Below, one piece after another: positions 1-8,910 of a stretch of DNA of 10,813 nucleotides (position 1 is the first letter of the stretch; each line of letters begins with the position of its first letter). This DNA comes from Betaproteobacteria bacterium (GTDB lineage: Bacteria > Pseudomonadota > Gammaproteobacteria > Burkholderiales > Gallionellaceae). The translations under genes were made by a program, and so were the position numbers. The notes under the pieces are model-generated. The model was not told where the DNA came from, did no database searches, and saw only the letters and a program-made list of their open reading frames with translations. The stretch covers positions 1-10,813 of the forward strand of contig JAGWMH010000043.1 of NCBI GenBank assembly GCA_028871775.1, given 5' to 3'.

Positions 1-255
1 GCGCTGGATATCAAACGCTGGCTGCTGGCGCATGAGGGTGCAGCAATTACTCCCTCTCCCTTGATGGGAGAGGGTTGGGGAGAGGGTGATAGCGTTGATC
101 CACCCCCTCTGGATGAAACAACTGATGGGACTACTAGCCATCCGACTAAGCTGCAAAAACCGCAGCAAGTCGCTGGTTATTCCGCGAAGGCGGGAATTCA
201 GTCCAATAAAAGCGCTGGATTCCGGGTCAAGCCCGGAATGACAAAATCCAAATGA
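1..255 (+). CDS. ogt: 3' end of a probable methylated-DNA--protein-cysteine methyltransferase (partial), with repeat-encoded tail
   Basis: The window opens inside a gene. Frame 1 begins ALDIKRWLLAHEGA, which fits the extreme C-terminus of Ogt/MGMT proteins (family pattern K-x-WLL-x-HEG). These enzymes remove alkyl groups from O6-alkylguanine by irreversible transfer to a cysteine. The catalytic PCHR region would lie upstream of the window, so the call rests on about 14 residues. From about codon 18 the frame enters repeats (hairpin at 52-74, REP-like unit at 131-180, hairpin at 219-239). None of them supplies a stop, so the frame stays open to the TGA at 253-255, which overlaps the xerD ATG as ATGA. 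The last roughly 68 residues therefore look like a repeat-encoded extension, not part of the enzyme. The other two forward frames close within the first 65 bases. The assignment to ogt is inferred. Confidence 0.5.
   Translation, partial: ALDIKRWLLAHEGAAITPSPLMGEGWGEGDSVDPPPLDETTDGTTSHPTKLQKPQQVAGYSAKAGIQSNKSAGFRVKPGMTKSK
52..88. repeat. CCCTCTCCC/GGGAGAGGG hairpin repeat
   Basis: A perfect 9-bp inverted repeat, CCCTCTCCC (52-60) and GGGAGAGGG (66-74), encloses a 5-nt loop TTGAT. A degenerate extra copy of the right arm follows (GGGGAGAGGGTG, 77-88). This is a familiar dispersed intergenic hairpin of proteobacterial genomes. It lies directly after the conserved end of the upstream gene and could protect or attenuate its mRNA. 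There is no T-tract, so it is not a classical rho-independent terminator. Confidence 0.75.
131..180. repeat. REP-like hairpin repeat, copy A
   Basis: This 50-bp unit reappears at 9301-9353. Both share ctactagccat, cgacta and agtcgctggttat. It folds as TAGCCA-x2-CGACT-x2-GCTGC, a loop, then GCAGC-x-AGTCG-x-TGGTTA, with one G-T wobble in the outer stem. The inner stem and loop differ between copies while pairing is kept. In this copy it is read in the frame of the upstream gene (TTSHPTKL, QVAGY). Both copies sit just downstream of the end of a gene, as REP elements often do. Confidence 0.7.
179..239. repeat. Paired-hairpin intergenic repeat (ATTCCGGG type)
   Basis: Two palindromes share an ATTCC edge. 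The first, at 179-197, is ATTCCGC...GCGGGAAT with one bulged base. The second, at 219-239, is a perfect 8-bp stem, ATTCCGGG / CCCGGAAT, around the loop TCAAG. This type of repeat is widely dispersed in proteobacterial intergenic regions. Its right end is 12 bp before the xerD start codon, so it forms most of the xerD leader. Confidence 0.7.
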
Positions 256-1148
256 ACAGCACCGATCTCCTCGACGAATTCTGCGACAGCCTGTGGCTGG
301 AAGACGGCCTGTCGCGCAACACGCTGGAAAGCTACCGGCGCGATCTGCGTAAATTTTCTGCCTGGCTGGAAAAGCAGCGCGGTGCGCCGCTGTTGCAGGC
401 CACGCATGCCGACATACAGGGCTTTCTTGCGCACCTGGTCGGCGAGCAGAAAGCCAAAGCCGCCAGCACCTCCCGCGCCATCTCCAGCCTCAAGCGCCTG
501 TTCCGCTACCTGCTGCGGCAGAATAAAGTGGACGCCGACCCCACGCTGCAAATCGCTACGCCCAAGCTGCCGCGCAGCCTGCCCAAGAGCCTGACCGAAC
601 AGGATGTGGAACAACTGCTCAACGCGCCGGATGTGGATACCCCGTTGGGCCTGCGCGACCGCACTATGTTTGAGGTGCTGTATGCCACCGGTTTGCGCGT
701 GTCGGAGCTGGTGACCTTGCGCATCGCGCAAGTGAGCATGGACATGGGCGTGGTGCGCGTGATGGGCAAGGGCAGCAAGGAACGCCTCGTGCCGCTCGGT
801 GAAGAGGCGCTGGACTGGCTGCGCCGCTACCTGGCGCAAGGGCGCGCGGTGCTGCTGGCGGGAAAGGTGAGCGACGCACTGTTCGTCACCGCGCGCGCCG
901 CAGCGATGACGCGGCAGATGTTCTGGCACCTCATCAAGCGCCACGCCAGACTCGGCGGGCTGAACAAACCGCTCTCGCCGCACACCCTGCGCCACGCCTT
1001 CGCCACCCACCTGCTCAACCATGGCGCGGATTTGCGCGTGGTGCAACTGCTGCTCGGCCACGCCGACATCTCCACCACGCAGATTTATACCCATGTTGCG
1101 CGAGAGCGGCTGAAACAACTGCATGCAAAGCATCACCCGCGGGGATGA
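252..1148 (+). CDS. xerD: Site-specific tyrosine recombinase XerD
   Basis: XerD works with XerC at the dif site near the terminus to resolve chromosome dimers, in cooperation with FtsK at the septum. The protein is 298 aa, the same length as E. coli XerD. The N-terminal SAM-like core-binding domain spans about residues 5-90 (EDGLSRNTLESYRRDL). The catalytic domain carries the full tyrosine-recombinase set: R149 (ATGLR), K173 (MGKGSKE), H244 and R247 (HTLRHAFATH), H270 (LLGH) and the nucleophile Y279 (STTQIYTH). These fall on or within one residue of the E. coli positions, which separates it from phage integrases. The ATG overlaps the stop of the upstream open frame (ATGA), and no strong Shine-Dalgarno is seen before it, so translational coupling is likely. 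It converges on the c-di-GMP operon, with 42 bp between the stops. XerC is the only serious alternative. Confidence 0.95.
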   Translation: MNSTDLLDEFCDSLWLEDGLSRNTLESYRRDLRKFSAWLEKQRGAPLLQATHADIQGFLAHLVGEQKAKAASTSRAISSLKRLFRYLLRQNKVDADPTLQIATPKLPRSLPKSLTEQDVEQLLNAPDVDTPLGLRDRTMFEVLYATGLRVSELVTLRIAQVSMDMGVVRVMGKGSKERLVPLGEEALDWLRRYLAQGRAVLLAGKVSDALFVTARAAAMTRQMFWHLIKRHARLGGLNKPLSPHTLRHAFATHLLNHGADLRVVQLLLGHADISTTQIYTHVARERLKQLHAKHHPRG

Positions 1149-1180
1149 TGAAGTGTCAGTACCAGCATGTGTGCATCATC
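1144..1180. terminator. Weak inverted repeat between convergent xerD and EAL gene ends
   Basis: GATGATG (1144-1150, overlapping the xerD stop) and CATCATC (1174-1180) form a 7-bp stem around a 23-nt loop between two convergent genes. Neither strand has a T-tract. It may mark the shared 3' region, but the evidence is thin, and no better terminator is visible in the 42-bp gap. Confidence 0.2.
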
Positions 1181-1190
1181 GGCCAGAATA

Positions 1191-2048
1191 TCACTGCCAG
1201 GTATACCTCTGCCTTCCGCGCAATAGCGCCGTAATTTCATCGACCGGCACTGGCCGGCTGAAGTAGTAGCCCTGTGCGATCATGCAGCCTTCCCCGGCTG
1301 GGAAGCGCGCTTGCTCAACCGTTTCAACGCCCTCAGCCAAAGACTCCAGCTTCAGCCCTTGCGACAGGTGGAGCACTGCACGCACGATCTCCATGTCCTC
1401 ACCGCTCTCCGGGATGCCGCGCACGAAGCTCTGGTCAACCTTGAGCTGGGAAACGGGCAACTGTTTGAGGTAGGTCATGGAAGAGTAGCCGGTGCCGAAA
1501 TCGTCGACCGAGAGACGGATGCCGAGTTCGCGCAGCTTCCGTATCTTTATCAGCGTGTCCTCGACGTTGTCCATGATGCAGCTCTCGGTCAATTCCAATT
1601 CGAGCAGCTCCACCGGCAGGCCGGTGCGTTCCAGCAATGCCCGGACGTTATCGACAAACTGCTTGGCGCCGAACTGGCGGACCGAAACATTCACTGCAAT
1701 GTGCAACGAGGCGCCCTCGTCATCCAGCCAGCGCCTGGCCTGCCGGCAGGCCGATTCCATGACGAAGTCGCCGATCTGCTGGATGATTCCGGTTTCCTCG
1801 GCAACCGGAATGAATTCACCCGGGCTCATCGCACCCAGTTCCGGGCTCACCCATCGCAGCAATGCCTCGGCGCCGACAATGCGGCCGGTTGCCAATTCGA
1901 CCTGCGGCTGATACACGAGGAACAACTCGTTCTTTTCGATGGCGCGGCGCAGGTGAGATTCGATTATCAGGCGCTTGTTTGCGCGTTCATTCATCTTGGC
2001 CGAAAAGAACTGGAAATTCGATCGTCCCCGCGATTTGGCGAAATACAT
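1191..2048 (-). CDS. EAL-domain part of a frameshifted GGDEF-EAL c-di-GMP protein
   Basis: This is the phosphodiesterase half of the membrane protein encoded just upstream. EAL domains hydrolyse cyclic di-GMP to pGpG. All key motifs are present, counted from the ATG at 2048: EALL at 61-64, N120, E155 in LELTES, DDFGTGYSS at 182-190, K203 and D205, E239 in AEGVET, and QGYYFSRP at 259-266. Loop 6 is complete, so catalysis is plausible. The first residues, MYFAKSRGRSNFQFF, are the last strand and helix of a GGDEF domain (usual pattern DxAMYxAKxxGRN), so this ATG is not a natural gene start. The upstream frame ends in ...NADT exactly one missing base before it. No Shine-Dalgarno precedes the ATG. 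Restoring the base gives a protein of about 685 aa. An independently translated EAL protein is possible but less likely. Confidence 0.85.
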   Translation of the reverse strand: MYFAKSRGRSNFQFFSAKMNERANKRLIIESHLRRAIEKNELFLVYQPQVELATGRIVGAEALLRWVSPELGAMSPGEFIPVAEETGIIQQIGDFVMESACRQARRWLDDEGASLHIAVNVSVRQFGAKQFVDNVRALLERTGLPVELLELELTESCIMDNVEDTLIKIRKLRELGIRLSVDDFGTGYSSMTYLKQLPVSQLKVDQSFVRGIPESGEDMEIVRAVLHLSQGLKLESLAEGVETVEQARFPAGEGCMIAQGYYFSRPVPVDEITALLRGRQRYTWQ

Positions 2049-3247
2049 GGCGTGTCGGCATTGCGCACCAGGTTCTCGGCATCCGTGGCATCATTGGGAA
2101 ACAATGCGATGCCGATACTGGCGGTCGTCTGGAGTTCGATATCTTTCAGCTCGACCGTCTGCGCGACGGCTGTCGCCAGTTTGTCGGCGATTTCCCCAAG
2201 ATGTTCCGTCCCCCTCGCTTGGTCGATAATCACCGTGAACTCGTCACCCCCGAGGCGGCTGACGATATCGCTGCCGCGCACGCATTTGGTCAGCCGCCTC
2301 GACATGATTTTCAGCAGCATGTCACCCGTGGCATGGCCAAGCGAATCATTGACTACCTTGAAGTTGTCGAGGTCTACGAAAAAAAGCGCTACCTGGTTTC
2401 CGAGATTGCGTGCGCGTTCCAGCGTCAACGCCAGTGTTTGCTGGAACAGATGGCGGTTGGGCAGGCCAGTCAGCGTGTCATAGTGTGCCAGCTTCTCGAG
2501 TTTCTGCTCGGTAAGCTGGCGATGCTGCAACTCATCCTTCAGGCGCAGCTCGCGATCTTCGATCTGTCCCACCATGTGGTTGAAGGCATCGATGAGCTGG
2601 CCCACCTCATCACTACCCGCCCCCGATACCCGCCGCGAAAAATCCTGGTCGTGGGCGATAGCCTTGGCCGTGTTTGCGACTTGCATGATTGGAGTAACGA
2701 TCAGGGTACGGAAGCGGTTGGCGATCAGCAGAGTCACCGCGAGTGAAATTACGGTGGCAATGCCAAGCGCCAGTACTTGATTAGCCACAATCGCTAACTG
2801 GCTGGAAAGATCAGCCAAGACCCGGACATGGCCTATCAATTCCTTGTCCACAACGATGAAATGGGAGACGCTGAGAATGGGGTCCCAGAAGTAATCACGG
2901 TTGACCTCTTCAATTTTGAAATCGGTGGGTACTTTTGGGCTGCGATAGCTGGCGAAGCGTTGATTGCTGCTGTTGTAAATTTCAGCAGCCATGATTTCCG
3001 GCTTGACACGCAGGGCGGCAAGCGTGTCTGCTGCCGACTTGGGGTCGTTGAAAACGAGGGCTGCCGCACTGTTGGTGGCGGTCACTTCCGTAAGGATTGA
3101 TATCTGCGATACCACTTCCTGGCGCAGGTTGTATACGGTATTCATCAGCATGAGCATGAACAGCAAAGTCACGGCGACGCCCGAGGACAGCAGAAGTGCC
3201 AGGTTCAGCTTGGAATTGAGCGGCAGGTCGCGGAAGCGGGGAATCAT
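1991..3247 (-). CDS. Membrane sensor diguanylate cyclase (CHASE8-HAMP-GGDEF), frameshifted before its EAL domain
   Basis: This is a YfiN/TpbB-like inner-membrane enzyme that makes cyclic di-GMP from two GTP. Domains in order: TM1 about 13-36; a periplasmic CHASE8-type sensor about 37-154 (NSAAALVFNDPKSAADTLAAL, FASYRSP); TM2 about 155-177; HAMP about 178-231; GGDEF from about 250. The active site GGDEF is at 333-337. An inhibitory-site RxxD (R324-D327) lies five residues before it, so feedback inhibition by product is expected. The domain signature ends at NADT (399). The remaining 19 residues are out of frame with the family, and the expected AMYFAKSRGR continues in the next frame from 2048, which points to one base lost at 2050/2051. 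The ATG overlaps the expected yfiR stop (ATGA), with AGAAGG as Shine-Dalgarno about 6 nt upstream. The native product would be a bifunctional GGDEF-EAL protein. Confidence 0.88.
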   Translation of the reverse strand: MIPRFRDLPLNSKLNLALLLSSGVAVTLLFMLMLMNTVYNLRQEVVSQISILTEVTATNSAAALVFNDPKSAADTLAALRVKPEIMAAEIYNSSNQRFASYRSPKVPTDFKIEEVNRDYFWDPILSVSHFIVVDKELIGHVRVLADLSSQLAIVANQVLALGIATVISLAVTLLIANRFRTLIVTPIMQVANTAKAIAHDQDFSRRVSGAGSDEVGQLIDAFNHMVGQIEDRELRLKDELQHRQLTEQKLEKLAHYDTLTGLPNRHLFQQTLALTLERARNLGNQVALFFVDLDNFKVVNDSLGHATGDMLLKIMSRRLTKCVRGSDIVSRLGGDEFTVIIDQARGTEHLGEIADKLATAVAQTVELKDIELQTTASIGIALFPNDATDAENLVRNADTPCISPNRGDDRISSSFRPR

Positions 3248-3767
3248 TTTTTACCTTCTGGGCCAGTTTCAACAGCTGGGCGCTGAGCTTCAGATTGGCG
3301 CGCTGTGCCGCTTGGGCGTCGATTTCGAATTGCACCTTGGCATTATTGACCACCAGGCCGATCATGCCGCCGGCATCGACAAAATGATCGATTTCACTCA
3401 CTGTCAGAACCGGCTGCTGTTGTGCGTTATTGAGTATGGCTGCGATGCCGCCTGCCTCGCTGGCGCCCACGACAATGACGCGGCAGCCGACGAGGGAGCC
3501 GGCATCGCGGTCGACGCTGCGCACCTGGATATTCTGGCCTTGCGACTGCTTGCCTTCCAGTTTCATGAGCGCAGTCAGCAGGGAGTCGGTTTTACCCAGC
3601 AGGCAAAACTGCAGCGGGCCACTTGCCTCCGGCGGCCATTCCACAAACTTGGTAAAGTTGTAGACGAAGGCGGCTTTCACGGCCGCCTCATCCTGCTCCA
3701 TTGCCATAACTGGCAGGGCAAACAGCAGGCCGAGCAGAACAGAAAAAATGCAGGCAAGAAAACGCAT
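2982..3767 (-). CDS. YfiR family (DUF4154) periplasmic regulator, stop codon apparently lost
   Basis: YfiR proteins sit in the periplasm and repress a partner CHASE8 diguanylate cyclase, which here is encoded immediately downstream. A signal peptide covers residues 1-22 (MRFLACIFSVLLGLLFALPVMA). The family hallmarks follow: AAFVYNFTKFVEWP (32-45), QFCLLG with C55, VGCRVIVVG with C95, and the end motif KVQFEI...ANLKLSAQLLKLA (144-169). C55 and C95 plausibly correspond to one of the two disulfides of Pseudomonas YfiR. The family normally ends about here. One extra A in the six-A run at 3247-3252 would give KVKK-stop and a 174-aa protein with an ATGA overlap onto the cyclase gene. As read, the frame continues to 2982 through the cyclase gene and adds about 88 unrelated residues. 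I chose the ATG at 3767 because it starts the signal peptide and overlaps the expected receptor stop (TGATG); an in-frame ATG at 3806 lies inside the receptor gene. Confidence 0.85.
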   Translation of the reverse strand: MRFLACIFSVLLGLLFALPVMAMEQDEAAVKAAFVYNFTKFVEWPPEASGPLQFCLLGKTDSLLTALMKLEGKQSQGQNIQVRSVDRDAGSLVGCRVIVVGASEAGGIAAILNNAQQQPVLTVSEIDHFVDAGGMIGLVVNNAKVQFEIDAQAAQRANLKLSAQLLKLAQKVKNDSPLPRPAAQFQAEPGTSAVLGRRRDFAVHAHADEYRIQPAPGSGIADINPYGSDRHQQCGSPRFQRPQVGSRHACRPACQAGNHGC

Positions 3768-5802
3768 CAGAAGCGGCGAGGTATTTGAGCCGCCAGGTTC
3801 GCCCATCCTGGGCCAGGGTTTCGCGCGGCACGCCGCTTGTCAGGCTGGTATCCGGAAAGGCTTGTTGATAGCGCTTGTCGAACAAGTTATATGCGCTGAA
3901 CGACAATTCCGACCCTTGGCCGTTTGCACGCGGTTGCCAAAGGAGGGTCGCATTCGCCAGGGTGTAGCCGCCAATCCAGCCGCTGGGGGTGGCGCAACGG
4001 TCAACGTACTGCGCTTCGATGCCGGTGCGCCAGGTGTTTGATCCGAACAGCGGTGTCGAGTAATTGGCTTTGACCAGGTACTCTGGCGCGCTGTTGAGAG
4101 CGCCGTTCGGTCGGTCTGGCACGAACTGGGCAGCGAGGCTGGCGCGCAATTGGGCGCCGCTTGCGAAGCGTTGCTCGCCTTCAAACTCCAGCCCCTTGCC
4201 CTTGACCACTGGCTGGTTCTGGAACTGCAGTGCGCCCGATAAAGTGGAAACCTGCACGATCCAGTCATTGATCTGGTAAACATAGGCGCTGGCCTGAATG
4301 CGTGTGTCGTTGCCAAGAAATTGCTCCCAGACCATCTCGGTAGTTTGAATGGTTTCCGGTTTGAGCGCAGGGTTGCCGATCTGTGGAAAGGCGCCTGGAA
4401 AGGTATAGTTGAGTTCGTAGGCATTGGGAGCGCGGAAGGCGCTTCCATAGAGGAGTTTCAGCACCGAGGTTTGTCGCGGCTTGTAGATGAGCCCCAGGCG
4501 CGGATTGATGCGCTCCTGGGCGACGCTGGAGCGGTCATAACGCAGGCTGGCGGAGAACTTGAGGTTCTCGCGCAGGTCGATATCATCCTGCGCGAACAGC
4601 CCGAGGCGTGAGCCGGATGCGCGGGAATCGAGACAGGGAGTGGCCGATGCATTGGCGAAGCATTGCGTGGCCGCACCGGCATCGAAGTTGATTTGATCCT
4701 GCCGGATGTTGCGCTGGTAATCCAGACCCAATACCCCCTGGTGGCCTTGCCAGCGCGTCGCCACCATTTTGGCCTCCACCCCCCCACCAGCGGCTGTAAG
4801 CCTGATCCATGTTGGAGGCAACGGGGGGTTGTCGATAAGGTAATTGCCGGCATAGTTATAGTTGCCATAAAACGTACGCCCGGTGAATTCGAGGCCACGC
4901 CCGACGTAATCCGTATAGCGGGCATCAACGATGCCGTATTCGTCGGTGATATTGGTGCCCGGATTGTTGAAGACGGTGCCAAAGGCACCGGTAGGAAGGC
5001 CCTTGATGCGGCGGCTCCATGCCGTCTCCAGATAAAAGCCGCCCAGGCCCAACTTGGCAAACAGCTTGTTAAAATTTCCCTTGTCGGCGCCGCTGGCCCA
5101 GCCGTTATTGGTAGCCGGGTTGTTGAATTCCGGGAAATTGAGGGTTTGCCCGATGCTGTTAAGGCCGCTGTAGGACAGCACAATGTCCATGCCATTGTCG
5201 AGCATCTTGCCAAAGGTGGCGCGGCCCTTGTAGGTGTCGAAACTGCCGGCGGATGCAGCGATTTCACCGCCGCCGATATCCTTGCCGCGCTTGGTGATGA
5301 CGTTGATCGCACCAAAGAAGGCGTTGCCGCCATACACTGGCGAACTGGGGCCGCGCACGATCTCGATGTGATCCACCAAGTCAAGATCGAGCACGAACTC
5401 ATTGCCGATGGAGGCCTGGTCGAAGACATTGTCGTTGGTACGGTAGCCGTCGACCATCAGCAGCATACGGGAATTGTAGTCTCCCGGCGGCAAAAAACCG
5501 CGGATGCCGGCGTAATGAAAATAGCGGTCATAGGTAGTTTGAAAACCGCGTACGCTATTCAGCACCTCGGCGAGGTTGCGCCAGCCATATTGCCTGATCT
5601 CCTCGTTGCGGATGATGGTCACGGCAGACGGCGCCTCATTTACCTTCTGGGTGAAATGGGAGGCGCTGACTATGTCAACGTTGAGCAGCTGTTCGAGTGA
5701 GAGTTCGGTGAGGTCTGTCTGCGCCAAAGCGGGGAAAGCAGAACTTGCCATGAATAGGAGCGCAACAGATCGGGATATGGCAGCTAACGTCGTAGATTCC
5801 AT
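3688..5802 (-). CDS. TonB-dependent outer-membrane receptor of a YfiR/c-di-GMP operon
   Basis: This is a beta-barrel receptor with a plug domain, normally used for TonB-driven uptake of a siderophore, heme, vitamin or similar ligand. The ligand cannot be told from sequence. A signal peptide spans residues 1-28 (cleavage after ALA/AQ). A TELSLEQLLNVDIVSAS segment (32-48) is typical of one receptor subfamily. The plug is about 55-172 and contains the hallmark IEIVRGPSSPVYGGNAFFGA (146-165). The rest is barrel, with a two-cysteine putative loop near CFANASATPC. The barrel's last strand reads WRLKYLAA and should end in a terminal Phe. One additional T at 3771/3772 gives LAAF-stop at 3767-3769 and a 678-aa protein. 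As read it runs 27 residues further, into yfiR. Shine-Dalgarno GGAGG stands 4 nt before the ATG. It is the first gene of the operon and takes the place that yfiB has in yfiBNR operons. Confidence 0.9.
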   Translation of the reverse strand: MESTTLAAISRSVALLFMASSAFPALAQTDLTELSLEQLLNVDIVSASHFTQKVNEAPSAVTIIRNEEIRQYGWRNLAEVLNSVRGFQTTYDRYFHYAGIRGFLPPGDYNSRMLLMVDGYRTNDNVFDQASIGNEFVLDLDLVDHIEIVRGPSSPVYGGNAFFGAINVITKRGKDIGGGEIAASAGSFDTYKGRATFGKMLDNGMDIVLSYSGLNSIGQTLNFPEFNNPATNNGWASGADKGNFNKLFAKLGLGGFYLETAWSRRIKGLPTGAFGTVFNNPGTNITDEYGIVDARYTDYVGRGLEFTGRTFYGNYNYAGNYLIDNPPLPPTWIRLTAAGGGVEAKMVATRWQGHQGVLGLDYQRNIRQDQINFDAGAATQCFANASATPCLDSRASGSRLGLFAQDDIDLRENLKFSASLRYDRSSVAQERINPRLGLIYKPRQTSVLKLLYGSAFRAPNAYELNYTFPGAFPQIGNPALKPETIQTTEMVWEQFLGNDTRIQASAYVYQINDWIVQVSTLSGALQFQNQPVVKGKGLEFEGEQRFASGAQLRASLAAQFVPDRPNGALNSAPEYLVKANYSTPLFGSNTWRTGIEAQYVDRCATPSGWIGGYTLANATLLWQPRANGQGSELSFSAYNLFDKRYQQAFPDTSLTSGVPRETLAQDGRTWRLKYLAASDAFSCLHFFCSARPAVCPASYGNGAG

Positions 5803-5813
5803 TCTTCCTCCCA

Positions 5814-5849
5814 GTAACAGCAGCAGTTACCGTCCGCCGATTTGGTAAC
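5814..5849. promoter_or_regulatory. GTAAC/GTTAC inverted-repeat cluster upstream of the receptor operon
   Basis: Three half-sites lie 12-47 bp before the receptor start: GTAAC at 5814-5818, GTTACC at 5826-5831 and GGTAAC at 5844-5849. The first two make a palindrome with a 7-nt spacer. The last two make a 6-bp inverted repeat with a 12-nt spacer. Such nested dyads could bind a regulator or fold in the leader RNA. They do not resemble a Fur box, and I see no convincing sigma-70 promoter nearby. This is inference from symmetry only. Confidence 0.25.
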
Positions 5850-5912
5850 ACGGTGGCTACAAACAAATCAGCCCGAAGCTTAGCAGCAAAATCCCTTTTT
5901 AACCAGACGCAT

Positions 5913-5953
5913 AAAACAAAAAACCCGCTAGGCAATTGAGCTTTAGCGGGTTT
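5913..5953 (-). terminator. Rho-independent terminator of tRNA-Ser
   Basis: On the minus strand, AAACCCGCTA (5953-5944) pairs perfectly with TAGCGGGTTT (5930-5921), a 10-bp stem around a 13-nt loop, followed directly by a T-rich tract (TTTGTTTTAT). It begins 34 bp after the tRNA 3' end in the direction of tRNA transcription. It should isolate the tRNA from the receptor operon downstream, which therefore needs its own promoter in 5803-5912. Confidence 0.85.
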
Positions 5954-5987
5954 CGTGTACGTCGTTGGACGGGATAATACTGACTTA

Positions 5988-6077
<90 letters not shown>

Positions 6078-6082
6078 GAGGG

Positions 6083-6093
6083 CGCGCATTTTA
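6083..6093 (-). promoter_or_regulatory. Candidate tRNA-Ser promoter: -10 box with GC-rich discriminator
   Basis: TAAAAT (6093-6088) precedes GCGCGCCC and then the tRNA 5' end at 6077. A GC-only discriminator after the -10 box is typical of stable-RNA promoters under stringent control. No good -35 hexamer is seen at 16-18 bp, so the call is tentative. Confidence 0.4.
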
Positions 6094-6126
6094 CCAGCAA
6101 TGCATAAAATCAGGCAGAATGTTTAG

Positions 6127-8899
<2,773 letters not shown>

Positions 8900-8910
<11 letters not shown>

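Noticed and set aside
198..1136. 312-aa open frame antisense to xerD
   Set aside because: It mirrors xerD codon structure on the opposite strand, is rich in His/Gln/Ala without any recognisable domain, and xerD is unmistakable.
1311..2483. 390-aa plus-strand open frame across the EAL/GGDEF region
   Set aside because: Antisense shadow of the GGDEF-EAL gene; no domain, and it spans the frameshift region where conserved motifs are on the minus strand.
4663..5700. 345-aa plus-strand open frame opposite the TonB receptor
   Set aside because: Complement of receptor codons in GC-rich DNA; the minus strand carries a signal peptide, plug and barrel motifs.
5814..5912. Cobalamin or other riboswitch upstream of the TonB receptor
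   Set aside because: The leader is only about 110 bp and lacks a recognisable B12-box or other aptamer core; only short GTAAC dyads are seen.
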